A stretch of 64,000 nt of DNA from Tautonia sp040717455 (GTDB lineage: Bacteria; Planctomycetota; Planctomycetia; Isosphaerales; Isosphaeraceae): contig NZ_JBFEFH010000013.1 of the NCBI RefSeq assembly GCF_040717455.1, positions 113,512 through 177,511 of the forward strand. Reading direction: 5' to 3'. The notes below the pieces were generated by a model. That model searched no databases. It saw nothing but the letters and a program-made list of their open reading frames with translations, and was not told the origin of the DNA. Below are positions 9,565 to 18,900 of this stretch, piece by piece (within the stretch, counting starts at the first letter, position 1; every line of letters starts with the position of its first letter). The translations under genes and the position numbers were made by a program.

Positions 9565-9942
9565 TCACGGGATCGGCTGGATGGGGGTCGCCTGGTCGTG
9601 GATCAAGACCCAACGGCTCCCCTGCCGGGCGAAGGCGAAGGTGTGAAACGACCGCTCGACCACGCGGTCGCGGTCGGGGGGCTCGTCCCGGTACGTCACA
9701 TGCACGACCGCCAAACCCAGGGCCTCACACTCGGTCAGTTCTTCGAGGCGCGTCTCGATCGTCCAGGACGGCGACGCGAACCAGTCGCGATACAGCGAGA
9801 CGAACTCGTCCGCCGAGCGAAGGTGCCGGCCGTCAGGGCGGATCAGCGTCAGCTCACCCTCCGGCAATGTCGCCATCAGGGCGGGCAGGTCTCGCATCTT
9901 GAGCGCTCGGAGATGCTCCTCCAACGATTCTCGGAAGGTCAT
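9565..9942 (-). CDS. Small SnoaL-like / NTF2-fold protein
   Basis: This is a 125-residue cytosolic protein with no signal peptide. The pattern MTFRESLEEHLRALKMRDLP, then DEFVSLYRDWF, then a C-terminal VVERSFHTFAFARQGSRWVL is that of the SnoaL/DUF4440 nuclear-transport-factor-2 fold. The fold is used both by small enzymes and by ligand-binding proteins, so function cannot be assigned. I chose the ATG at 9942 because the in-frame extension upstream is Arg/Pro-rich and not protein-like. Two identical 12-bp AT-rich boxes lie 91-117 bp upstream (10033-10059) and may control it. Confidence 0.8.
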   Translation of the reverse strand: MTFRESLEEHLRALKMRDLPALMATLPEGELTLIRPDGRHLRSADEFVSLYRDWFASPSWTIETRLEELTECEALGLAVVHVTYRDEPPDRDRVVERSFHTFAFARQGSRWVLIHDQATPIQPIP

Positions 9943-10032
9943 GGGACGACACTCCTGCCTTGGACCAGAAGACGGTCCCGGTCCGACGGAAAGCTCGCTT
10001 CGTGCTCGATCACCCGGGAAGCCCGATCGACT

Positions 10033-10059
10033 TTTGAACGCAAAGAATTTGAACGCAAA
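10033..10059 (-). promoter_or_regulatory. Tandem 12-bp boxes upstream of the SnoaL-like gene
   Basis: TTTGAACGCAAA occurs twice on the plus strand, at 10033-10044 and 10048-10059, at 15-bp spacing. On the gene's strand it reads TTTGCGTTCAAA, whose outer four bases are self-complementary. The boxes are AT-rich in a GC-rich background and lie upstream of the start at 9942, so an operator or activator site is plausible. The regulator is unknown. Confidence 0.4.
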
Positions 10060-10168
10060 TGCCGCGCCGGGGACCGCCCCACGCCCCGGAAGAACCATCC
10101 TGCCGCCGATTCGCGGCCCGATCCGCCGGGGACCTTCTCGCGTCGGCGACCCGCCCCCAAACGAAGAA

Positions 10169-10199
10169 CGGCCGGGGAACCGCCTGGGTTCCCCGGCCG
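10169..10199 (-). terminator. Intrinsic terminator of the LolA-like gene
   Basis: A perfect 13-bp stem (CGGCCGGGGAACC at 10169-10181, GGTTCCCCGGCCG at 10187-10199) with a 5-nt loop lies about 50 bp past the stop of the leftward gene at 10251. On that strand it is followed by TTCTTCGTTT, a T-rich tract that fits Rho-independent termination. Confidence 0.75.
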
Positions 10200-10250
10200 C
10201 TTGTGACAGGAGCGTCCGAGCCTGCTCGCCCCGGCGATCCTCGATCGCGA

Positions 10251-11024
10251 TCACCGCCCCCCCGCTCGGTTCTTGATCGCCTCGGGGACGGCGAACGTGC
10301 CCTCGGGGAACGACACGCCGTGCTCGACGGACTGGATCGTCGTCTTGACCTCCTGGCCGAGCAGCATCTCGGTGCTGACGAACGGGATCTTCAGCCCATC
10401 GACCTCGCGGTAGTCGCTCACGAACGACTCGACCGGGATCTCCCCCATCGGCGACTCGACGATCCGGCGCGACTTGACCAGCAGGCCCGTGTCCACGGCA
10501 TAGAACCGCGTTTCGACCCGGCCTTCCTTCGGGGTCATGGCCACGACGTAGCACTTCGTCCCGTCGACCTCCATCACCTCCTTGGTCTCGGCCTCGGCGT
10601 AGTAGTCCTGCCAATCGACGTCGGAATAGAACGCCGCCTCCCGCAGGAAGGCAGCCTTCTCGGGGCCTTCGAGCACCCGCTCCCCGCTGACCGGGTTGAT
10701 CTCGTAGGCGATTGTGCCGTCGGTCCCCTGCAGGAACGTGCCGACATTTTCCAGTTCCAGAGTCGTCTTCATCTTGTTCGGTGCCTCTTGCTCAAGGGTC
10801 AGCTCACCCTTCAGACCGGCACCGACGAACTCGATCGTCCCCGCGACCTTGCGGGTGCTGAGCGCCTTGTAGGCCGCCTCGCCGCCGGTCGCCTCGATCG
10901 ATTTCGCCAGAATTTCCTCAGCCTTGGGCAAGGCGTCGTCCTGCCCGATGGCGGGAGAGGCCACCGCGACCAGCAGCCCAAGCGACAGCAGGCGGGGCAG
11001 GGAAGGGCCGTAAGTTCGAGTCAT
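10251..11024 (-). CDS. Exported LolA-like (outer-membrane-lipoprotein-sorting-type) protein
   Basis: The 257-residue protein has an N-terminal signal peptide ending near IGQDD (residue 29). The mature part begins EEILAKSIEATGGEAAYKAL and continues as alternating strands (GTIEFVGAGLKGELTLEQEA, YYAEAETKEVMEVDGTKCYV, TGLLVKSRRIVESPMGEIPV), the half-barrel pattern seen in LolA/LolB-like and DUF4292-like proteins. Its role is unknown; binding of a lipid or lipoprotein is a family-level guess. It lies 114 bp downstream of the tricorn-like gene on the same strand and ends in a good terminator. Its leader carries a five-copy GAACN microsatellite. Confidence 0.75.
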   Translation of the reverse strand: MTRTYGPSLPRLLSLGLLVAVASPAIGQDDALPKAEEILAKSIEATGGEAAYKALSTRKVAGTIEFVGAGLKGELTLEQEAPNKMKTTLELENVGTFLQGTDGTIAYEINPVSGERVLEGPEKAAFLREAAFYSDVDWQDYYAEAETKEVMEVDGTKCYVVAMTPKEGRVETRFYAVDTGLLVKSRRIVESPMGEIPVESFVSDYREVDGLKIPFVSTEMLLGQEVKTTIQSVEHGVSFPEGTFAVPEAIKNRAGGR

Positions 11025-11058
11025 CGACGTGAAAACCTTTCTCGTAAGGTCTTGGGCA

Positions 11059-11083
11059 GAACGGAACGGAACGGAACAGAACC
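11059..11083. repeat. Five-copy 5-bp microsatellite (GAACN)
   Basis: Five consecutive 5-mers read GAACG, GAACG, GAACG, GAACA, GAACC. They lie 35-59 bp upstream of the start of the leftward LolA-like gene, inside its probable leader or promoter region. Confidence 0.75.
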
Positions 11084-11138
11084 AAAGAATCGGAGAAACC
11101 GGGAACGATTGGGAAGACGGAACGTCGCCGGGCGAAAC

Positions 11139-14100
11139 TCAGCGTTCGCTCGCCTTGCGCAGCTCGGGCTGCGGCTGGTTCTTCGCTTCCGAGACATCTT
11201 GCTTGAGTCGGTCGATCGCCTCGGAAAGCTGGCGGTCGTCGCCTCGGGGCCATTCGCCCGGCTCGGGCCAGACGATCACGTCGGGCACCGCGCCGTTGAG
11301 CTCCATGTCCTCGCCGGTCCCGGCGACGTACCAGCCCCGGAACGGCAATCGCAAGGTGCCGAGGTCCATGATCGAGGTCGCCCCGGTGCTGACCACCCCC
11401 CCGGCCGTCGGCACGCCGACCAGCTGCCCCCGGCCGAGGGTCTTGATCGCGTGGCTGAAGATCTCGGCATTGCTGAAGCTGTTCTGGTTGCAGAGCACCA
11501 CGATCGGCCGGGACCAGGAGGCGAACACCTTGCGATCCTGCGGATAACCGGGGTTCCCCCCCCGGGGGACCGTGATCGCGTGGGACGGCTGCGTGAGGCT
11601 CGTCAGCAACAGATCCGCCGTCGAGCCGCCGCCGTTCTCGCGGACGTCGATGACGAGCCCCTCCTTGCCCGCGGCGGCCGAGTACAGTTCTTCCTGGAAC
11701 TTCGAGAAGCTCGCCCCGTTCATCGCCCGGATGTGCAGGTAGCCGAGCGTCCCGTCGCTCGCGTCCTCCACCGCCCGGCGATTGCCCTTCACCCAGGCGT
11801 CGTAGAGGAGCGATCGGGCCGCGCCGAAGGAGATCGGCCGGATGACGACGGCCCGCTCCTGACCCTCGTCGTCCCGGACCGTCAGGACAATGTCCCGGGC
11901 GAGCGGGCCGTTGAGCAGCGGCGTCAGATCCATGTCCGGGTCGACCGTCTCGCCGTCGATCGCCAGGATGATCTCTCCCGGCTCGATCGTCGATCGGGCC
12001 CGATCTGCCGGCCCCCCCGGCAAGACGTCGCGGACCTTCAGCCCCGGCCCCTGGTGCTCGGGGTCGAACCGGACGCCCAGGTGGGCGGTCGAGACGCTCC
12101 AGTCCCCCCGGACCGGCTCGATCGTATCGCTGCCCCTCGGCGAGAAGCCCAGGTGCGAGCCGTTCAGCTCGCCGAGCATCAGGCGGACGACCTCGGCGAA
12201 CATCGATCGATCGACGCTCGACGCCGCCAGGTCGGCATACTTGCGTCGGATCGCGTCCCAGTTGCGGTTGTTCAGGTTCTCGTCGTACCAGCGATCGCGC
12301 ATCGTCCGCCAGGCCATGTCGAAGCCCGCGCCGTATTTGGCCGATCGGTCGAGTTCCTGGAGGGCCGCAAACGTGTACTTCTCCGCCGAATTGCCCGACC
12401 CCGCCAGGCTCGTCGGCACTCCCCCCGAATTCCCGACGATTTGATTGCCCCGGTCCAGCCATCGAGGATCGCCCAGCGTCTCGCCCGACAATCGCTTCGG
12501 CTCCAGGCTCCCGGTCGGCTCGATCGTGTACGTCCCCGACTGGCCGTCGATGTTCGCCCGGAAGGCCAGCCGCTTCGAATCCGGGGACCAGAACAAGCCC
12601 CCTTCCGACGAGCTCGGGATCGAGACGCGGCGGATGCGCTCGTGGATGTCGTCGAAGTCGATCACGACCTCCGGGGTTTCGGCGTCCTCGTCCGATTCGC
12701 CCGAGTCCTCGTCCTCCTCGTCCTCCTCCGGATCGGCGTCCTCCCGCTCCTCCTCCGGCCCGTCCTCGTCGGCATCGGGCTGGCCGGCCTTGCCGTCGCG
12801 GGGGCCGTCGTCCTTCCCCTTCTCGATCTCCTTGCGGGCCTTGCGGATCTTCTCGATCGCCTCCTCGATCGTCCGGTCGCGGCGGCCCAGTTCGTCATCC
12901 TCGCGGCGGAGGAAGACGAAATGGACGTCGACCTCGCCATCGACCCCTCTCCTGCCGGTGAAGGCCAGCATCGAGCCGTCGGGCGACCAGGCCGGGTTGC
13001 CGTCGTTGCTCGGGTGCTTCGAGACGTTGAACGGCTCGCGATCGCCGTCGATCGGCATGATCCAGACGTCGGCGTTGAACTCGTCGTCGTCCCGGGCGAA
13101 GGCGATCCAGCGGCCGTCGGGCGACCAGCAGAACTCGGGGGCGCCCCAGCCTTCCAGGATCCGCCTCGGATTCTCCCCGTCGCCGTCCATGATCCAGAGG
13201 TCGCCGTTGCCCTTCACGAAGGCGACCTTCGACCCCTCGGGGCTCCACTGCACGCGCGACTCGACGGCGGCGTCTTGTGTCACCCGCTCCAGCTCGAACG
13301 CGGTGTTCTGCCACCAGAAGCGGTCCTCGTCGGCCCGGGTCGCCCGCCAGAGGTCGCTCTGGCCCTCCGCGTCGCTCGCGAACAGGATCGACTCGCCATC
13401 GGGCGCGAAGACCGGCGACCGTTCCTCCTCCGGCGTGCTCGTGACCCGGACCGGCTCCCTGAGCACCGTATCCATGACCCACAGGTCCCCCCCGGCGATG
13501 AAGGCGATTTCCAGCCCGTCGTCGGAGAAGGCCACGTCCGAGGCCCGATCGAGGCTCACCCGGCTCGCCTCGGGCACCATCGCCGAGGCCTCGTGCTCGA
13601 TCTCGATCTTCGTCGGCGTCGGCCGATCGGCGGTCGGGTCGATCCGGTAGAGGTCGAACAGGTGCCGGAAGACCAGGGTCGAGCCGTCGGCCGAGAGGGT
13701 CGGGAAGACGACCGAGTCGTCCTCGAAGCTCGTCAACGCCCGATCCTCGCCCGATCCGAGCGCGTGCTCCCTCAGGTTCAAGGCCCCGTTGTGCTCGGCC
13801 ACGTAGTAGAACCCCTCGCCGTCGGGCCTCCAGAGCGGCCACCGGGCCCCCCCCTCGGGGGCGAGCACCTTCTCGAATGCGCCCGACTCCCGATCATAGC
13901 TCCAGATCTGGGCGTCCTGCGAACCGCGATACCCCTTGCGCCACCAGGCCACCCCTTCCCGGACGAACAGCAAGGTCGATCCGTCGGGCGAGAGCGAGCC
14001 CTCGGAGCCATAGGCGTCAAACACCGGGCGCTCGGCCGATCGCCCCTCGGCGTCGATCAGGAAGAACCGCTCGGCATGCCTCCAGAAATGGTCCCGCGAG

Positions 14101-14534
14101 GCGTTGACCAGCAATTGCCCCCCCTCGGGCGACCACCCTTCCAGCCGGTAGCCCTCGCTGTGGGCCGTCAACGGGACCGGCACGCCCCCCTCGGCGGGCA
14201 TCCGGTACACCTGCCTCCCGTCCTCGCGATCGGAGACGAAGGCGATCGTCGCGCCGTCGGGGGAGAAGCTCGGCTCCGAGTCGCGCCCCGGGTGGACGGT
14301 CAGCCGGCGTGCGGTCCCCCCCTCGGTGCTCACGGTCCAGAGGTCGCCCGCCCAGGAGAACGCCAGGGTCGTGCCGTCCGGGGACAGCGCCGGGGATTCC
14401 GCCAGTTGGATCGGCTTCGGACCATTCGCCCCCGCCGGCTCGGCCCCGCAGAGGGCGAGCACGACCCCGAGCATGGCGACCCGTCCCGCCGCAATCGGCC
14501 GGAAGGACCCCGTCGCGAACACAGACACCGACAT
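11139..14534 (-). CDS. Secreted tricorn-like peptidase (TolB/WD40 propellers, PDZ, S41 core)
   Basis: The protein is 1131 residues and starts with a signal peptide ending near GANGP. Residues about 40-560 carry repeated propeller blades with the TolB signature (FSPDGATIAFVSDRE, WSPDGRWIAFARDD). A highly acidic, charge-dense insertion follows at about 560-625 (runs of Asp/Glu), then one more blade. The tricorn C1 helical region holds LNGSHLGF, whose His is catalytic in tricorn. A PDZ domain follows near 835-910 and then the S41 core with ENGGG and the nucleophile segment NSFSNAEIF. The Lys of CtpA proteases is absent (TAGGV), consistent with tricorn-type chemistry. It likely degrades peptides in the periplasm. 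The acidic tract is longer than needed for a normal blade loop. Confidence 0.92.
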   Translation of the reverse strand: MSVSVFATGSFRPIAAGRVAMLGVVLALCGAEPAGANGPKPIQLAESPALSPDGTTLAFSWAGDLWTVSTEGGTARRLTVHPGRDSEPSFSPDGATIAFVSDREDGRQVYRMPAEGGVPVPLTAHSEGYRLEGWSPEGGQLLVNASRDHFWRHAERFFLIDAEGRSAERPVFDAYGSEGSLSPDGSTLLFVREGVAWWRKGYRGSQDAQIWSYDRESGAFEKVLAPEGGARWPLWRPDGEGFYYVAEHNGALNLREHALGSGEDRALTSFEDDSVVFPTLSADGSTLVFRHLFDLYRIDPTADRPTPTKIEIEHEASAMVPEASRVSLDRASDVAFSDDGLEIAFIAGGDLWVMDTVLREPVRVTSTPEEERSPVFAPDGESILFASDAEGQSDLWRATRADEDRFWWQNTAFELERVTQDAAVESRVQWSPEGSKVAFVKGNGDLWIMDGDGENPRRILEGWGAPEFCWSPDGRWIAFARDDDEFNADVWIMPIDGDREPFNVSKHPSNDGNPAWSPDGSMLAFTGRRGVDGEVDVHFVFLRREDDELGRRDRTIEEAIEKIRKARKEIEKGKDDGPRDGKAGQPDADEDGPEEEREDADPEEDEEDEDSGESDEDAETPEVVIDFDDIHERIRRVSIPSSSEGGLFWSPDSKRLAFRANIDGQSGTYTIEPTGSLEPKRLSGETLGDPRWLDRGNQIVGNSGGVPTSLAGSGNSAEKYTFAALQELDRSAKYGAGFDMAWRTMRDRWYDENLNNRNWDAIRRKYADLAASSVDRSMFAEVVRLMLGELNGSHLGFSPRGSDTIEPVRGDWSVSTAHLGVRFDPEHQGPGLKVRDVLPGGPADRARSTIEPGEIILAIDGETVDPDMDLTPLLNGPLARDIVLTVRDDEGQERAVVIRPISFGAARSLLYDAWVKGNRRAVEDASDGTLGYLHIRAMNGASFSKFQEELYSAAAGKEGLVIDVRENGGGSTADLLLTSLTQPSHAITVPRGGNPGYPQDRKVFASWSRPIVVLCNQNSFSNAEIFSHAIKTLGRGQLVGVPTAGGVVSTGATSIMDLGTLRLPFRGWYVAGTGEDMELNGAVPDVIVWPEPGEWPRGDDRQLSEAIDRLKQDVSEAKNQPQPELRKASER

Positions 14535-14872
14535 CGAGGCACCCCCTCATCAATGGTCCAGGCAATGGTGCTTGGGCGGATCGCCTATCTTACCGGAAAG
14601 CCCCGGGGAGGATCAGCCCCCGGTCCCCCGGCGGATGGAGTTGTCCGGCCGGCGATCCCCCTTGGAACCGCGTTTGCTTCCTGCGCAACCGGCTTTTGAA
14701 TCGCTTTGACAACCGCCGACGCCGCGAATTAGGCTTGGTGGCGGCCGTCACCAACGGCGGGGCGGCGCCGTATCCCTGATCAAATGGAAGATGCGGGAGA
14801 TCGGTCCCGTCCCCCATCCTCTCCAGACCCGAACCATCCCCCGACCTCCGGCACCACTGAGCCCTCACATCC
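14535..14872. other. Divergent intergenic region, tricorn-like gene / oxygenase gene
   Basis: This 338-bp region separates two divergent genes and therefore must hold two promoters. The only candidate I can point to is at 14706-14735 on the plus strand. No gene or repeat was recognised. Confidence 0.6.
14706..14735 (+). promoter_or_regulatory. Possible sigma-70-type promoter for the oxygenase gene
   Basis: A perfect TTGACA (14706-14711) is followed after 18 bp by TAGGCT (14730-14735), which matches TATAAT at three positions. It would give a leader of about 130 nt to the ATG at 14873. The -10 match is weak. Confidence 0.3.
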
Positions 14873-15667
14873 ATGAGCATCAAGCCGTTCGACCGCGACG
14901 CCCTCCGCGATCGCGTCCGCAACGCGACCCCCTTCCCAAGCCTCTGCATCGATGGCTTCCTTGAGGAAGACTTCGCCGATCGGGTGCTCGCCGCCTTCCC
15001 GACCTACGAGCAGGCCTCGACCATGGGCCGCGAGTTCGCCGCCTTGAACGAGCGGGGCAAGGTCCAGCTCACCGACTCCTCGAAGTTCCCCGAGCCGATC
15101 GCCGAGCTGAACCGCCTGCTCGCCTCCCCCGAATTCCGCGACGACCTGTCGCACATCTTCGACATCCCCGACCTGCTCGACGACCCGAAGCTCATCGGCG
15201 GCGGCATGCACCAGACCGGCCCCCAGGGGCACCTCGACGTCCACGTCGACTTCAACTACCTCCGCGACCGGAAGCTCCACCGCCGCCTGAACATCCTCGT
15301 CTACTTCAACAAGGACTGGCAGCCCGAGTGGGGCGGCAACGTCGAGCTCTGGGACAAGAAGGTCAAGGTCTGCCACCACTCCTTCTCGCCGATCTTCAAC
15401 CGCTGCGTGATCTTCGCCACCAGCCCGATCAGCTACCACGGCGTCACCGCGGTCAAGTGCCCCCCGGGGAACACCCGCAAGTCGTTCGCCGGCTACTACT
15501 ACACCGAGCAGGCCCCCGAGGGCTGGGACGGCACCATCCACTCGACCATCTTCAAGGCCCGCCCCAACGAGGTCCTCAAGGGGAAGGTCCTCATGCCCGC
15601 CGAGAAGATGAGCCGATGGGTCCGCCGCACCTTCCACGACGCCAAGAAGCTCATCAAGAGCAAGTAA
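14873..15667 (+). CDS. 2-oxoglutarate/Fe(II)-dependent oxygenase, prolyl-hydroxylase-like
   Basis: The 264-residue cytosolic protein carries the Fe-binding facial triad HxD...H as His124-Val-Asp126 and His189 (SYHGV), with Arg202 in TRKSFAGYYY as the likely 2-oxoglutarate carboxylate ligand. The core strands DVHVDFNY, LNILVYFNKDW and GGNVELWDKK are typical of the prolyl-4-hydroxylase-like 2OG-FeII_Oxy_3 group. Homologues hydroxylate protein or glycan-linked substrates, often next to surface-polysaccharide genes; no such gene is adjacent here, so the substrate is unknown. It stands alone, divergent from the tricorn-like gene and convergent with dnaE. Confidence 0.88.
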   Translation: MSIKPFDRDALRDRVRNATPFPSLCIDGFLEEDFADRVLAAFPTYEQASTMGREFAALNERGKVQLTDSSKFPEPIAELNRLLASPEFRDDLSHIFDIPDLLDDPKLIGGGMHQTGPQGHLDVHVDFNYLRDRKLHRRLNILVYFNKDWQPEWGGNVELWDKKVKVCHHSFSPIFNRCVIFATSPISYHGVTAVKCPPGNTRKSFAGYYYTEQAPEGWDGTIHSTIFKARPNEVLKGKVLMPAEKMSRWVRRTFHDAKKLIKSK

Positions 15668-15780
15668 GCCCCTCATAACCCTCTCTCCCTCGCCGAGTAA
15701 GGGGAGAGGGAGGCCGTCAGGCCGGGCTGTTGAGGAGGGCTGCTGGCACGAACGACACGCAGTGAGTCCTCGACAGGGAC

Positions 15781-15846
15781 CCCTCTCCCCGCCCTCGGGG
15801 AGAGGGCGGCAGACCCACCCCTCGCCCCCGCTTGCGGGGGAGAGGG
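15781..15846. repeat. Pair of CTCTCCCC/GGGGAGAG inverted repeats
   Basis: Two adjacent hairpins are seen between the convergent oxygenase and dnaE genes. The first is CCCTCTCCCCG (15781-15791) with CGGGGAGAGGG (15796-15806). The second is CCCTCGCCCCCGC with GCGGGGGAGAGGG (ending 15846), with two mismatched bases in its arms. A looser copy of the same theme lies at about 15680-15713. The same motif recurs at 63120-63145, so this is a dispersed palindromic repeat that may also serve as a terminator here. Confidence 0.7.
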
Positions 15847-15965
15847 TGGCCGTCAGGCCGGGTGAGGGGGTCCGCGGGCCCGCTCAGGGGCCCGGCCCCG
15901 TCCTCCGCTTGCTTCTCTCCGCGAAGCTCGGACAAGGCGCCGTCACCAGCAGCCCCTTCCGGACC

Positions 15966-18900
15966 TCATCCCATCGAGGGCGGGGCCGCCGCCCCCCGGT
16001 TGCCGAGCAGGAAGACGTTGCCGGCACCGACGGTCGACTCCAGGGCGGCGATCAACGCGTCGTCGTGCCTCACCCGCCACGCCGCCCCGGCGCGGAAGAT
16101 CGCCCGGTGCGCGTTCGGCAGGCCGAAGACCTCGAAGTAGACCTCCAGGTTCCCCTGGTACTGCCCGAGCACCCGGCCCAGCCGGTCGAGCTCCTGCGCC
16201 CCGTGCGCCCCCTTGTTCAGGCGGACGACCAGGCCCCGGCAGAGCTCGGCCCCGGCCCGCTCGATGGGGATGATCCGGCTGACGATCAGCTCGGCCGGCT
16301 CGCGCTGTCGGCTGAGCTGGCCGCGGACGAAGCAGATCAGGTCGTCCCGCACCAGGTCCTGCTGCTTGGCGAACTCCTCGGGCCAGAGCATCGCCGGGGT
16401 CGAGCCGGTCAGGTCCTCGACCGAGAGCTTGGCCATCCGGGTCAGGCCCGACCGGCTCTTCTGGACGTTCCGGACCTTCACCCCGGCCAGAATGCCGCCG
16501 AGCACCACCTCGACCTTGTCCGGCAGCTCGCCCAGTTGCGCGACCGTGTGGGTGCGGAAGGCCTCGATCAGGGCCTCGTGCCGCGCCAGGGGATGGCTCG
16601 ACATATAAAAGCCCAAGACCTTCTTCTCCTCGGCCAGGCGCTCGGCGTCGGACAGCTCGGGGACGTCGGGCAGGCTGGTGACGATCGTCTCCGGCTCGGC
16701 CACCGCCACGGCGGCATCAAACGCGTCGAACAGACTCTTCTGGCCCCGCTTGCGGTCTTCCTGCCGGGCCTGCCCCCCCTGGACGGCCCTCGGGAGCACG
16801 GCGAGCAACTGGCTCCGGCGCGCCCCCAGCGTATCGAACGCCCCGGCCTTGATGAGGATTTCGGTGACGCCCTGGCCGACCTCCTTCGACGGCACCCGCT
16901 CGCAGAAGTCGTCGAGGCTGGTGAACGGGCCGCCGGTGTGTCGGGCCTCGATGATCGTCTCGACCGCCTTGAAGCCGACCCCCTTGATCGACCCGAGGCC
17001 GAAGTGGATCGTCTTGGCCTCATCGGCCGGGCGGAAGCCGACGACCCCCTCGTTGACGTTCGGCGGCAGGACGGCCAGGCCCATCCGACGGCAGTCGTCG
17101 ATATGCTCGACGAAGAACTTCTCCCGCTCCGAGCCGTCCATCTCGGACGTGAGCACGGCGGCCATGTACTCGGTCGGGTAGTGGGTCTTCAGATAAGCCG
17201 TCTGATAGGCGACCAGGGCATAGGCGGTCGAGTGGCTCTTGTTGAAGCCGTAGCCGCCGAAGAACTCGATCAGGTCGAAGATCTCCTTGGCCTTGGCCTT
17301 CTCCAGGCCCCGCTCGACCGCCCCGTTCATGAAGGCTTCGCGACCGGCCGCGATCACGTCGGTCTTCTTCTTCGAGATCGCCTTGATGGTCGCGTAGGCT
17401 TTGCTCAGCTCGATGCCGCCCAGGCGGTTCAAGATCCGCATGACCTGCTCCTGGTAGACCATGATCCCGTAGGTCTCTTCCAGGACGTCCTTCATGACCG
17501 GGTGCGGGTAGTCGGCCGCCTCCCGGCCGTGCTTGCGATTGACGTAGCTGTCGACCATGCCGCCGTTGAGCGGGCCGGGGCGGTACAGGGCGTTCGTGGC
17601 GATGATGTCCGCGAAGCGGTCGGGCTTCATCTTGATCAGGAGGTCGCGGATGCCCGCCGATTCGAGCTGGAAGACCCCCTTCGTCTCGCCGCGCTGGAGC
17701 AGGGCGAACGTCTCGGGGTCGTCCAGCGGCAAGGCGTCGAGGTCGACCGGGTTGTCCGGGTGCCGCTCGTTGATCATCTTGATGGCGGCGGCCAGGCTGG
17801 TCAGGTTCCGCAGGCCGAGGAAGTCGACCTTCAGGAGGCCCGCCTTCTCGACGTCCCCCATGTCCCACTGGGTCGAGACGACCTCCTTGCTCTTGTCCTT
17901 GTTCGGGATCTTCTGCAAGGGGCAGAGGTCGCGCAGGGGGCGGTCGGCGATCACCACGCCCGCCGCGTGCGTGCCGACGTTGCGGACCGTGCCTTCGAGC
18001 CGGCGGGAGAACTCGATCATCCGGCCGATGTCGGGGTCGCGATCGGCCTCGGCCCGCAGGGCCGGCTCCTTCTTCAGCGCCTCGTCGAGCGTGATGTTCA
18101 GGACGTTCGGCACCAGCTTCTTGACCGTCTCGACCTTCGCCAGGGGGATCCCGAGCGCCCGGCCGACGTCGGTCATCGCCGCCTTGGCCTTGAGCGTGCC
18201 GAAGGTGCCGATCTGGGCGACGTTGTCGCCGCCGTACTTCTTGCGGACGTACTCGATGACCTCGTAGCGCCGCTCCTGGCAGAGGTCAATATCGATATCA
18301 GGCGCCTCCGATCGGTTCGGGTCGAGGAACCGCTCGAACAGCAGATCATACGTCAACGGGTCGACGTGGCTGAGCTTCAGGGCATACGCCACCAACGCCC
18401 CGCAGGCCGATCCTCGGGCGGTGGTCGGGATCCCCTGCTCGTGGGCGTAGCGGACGAAGTCCCAGACGATCAGGAAGTAGGCCGAGAAGCCCATCCGGGC
18501 GATGATCCCCAGCTCGTGATCGAGCCGTTCCTGCGCCTCGGGCGGGATCGTGTCGCCGAAGCGTTCGCGGAGCCCGTCCTCGCAGACCTCGCGGAGGTAC
18601 TCGTCGGGCGTCTTCCCTTGCGGCGGGTCGAAGGCGGGGAAGCAGCGCTTGCCCAGGCCGAAACTCTCGTAGTTCGGCTCGACCGACTCGGCGATCCGCT
18701 GCGTCAGGGTCAGGGCCTCGTCCAGCCCCGGCATGGCCGCGCTCATCTCCTCGGGGGAGCGGACGAAGTACTCCTGCGAGTCGAACTTCAGGCGGGTCGG
18801 GTCGTCGAAGGTCTTGCCCGAGCTGACGCAGAGCAACACGTCGTGCGACTCGGCGTCCTCGCGGGTCAGGTAGTGGGCGTCGCTCGTCGCGACCAAGGGG

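Noticed and set aside
10059..14699. Very long open frame on the plus strand (about 1546 codons) opposite the LolA-like and tricorn-like genes
   Set aside because: It is the high-GC shadow of well-supported leftward genes; its composition is Arg/Pro/Gly-rich and no domain is visible.
14535..14872. tRNA or small RNA gene
   Set aside because: No cloverleaf with a GTTCRA-type T-loop was found here or in other gaps read by eye; a covariance-model search would be decisive.
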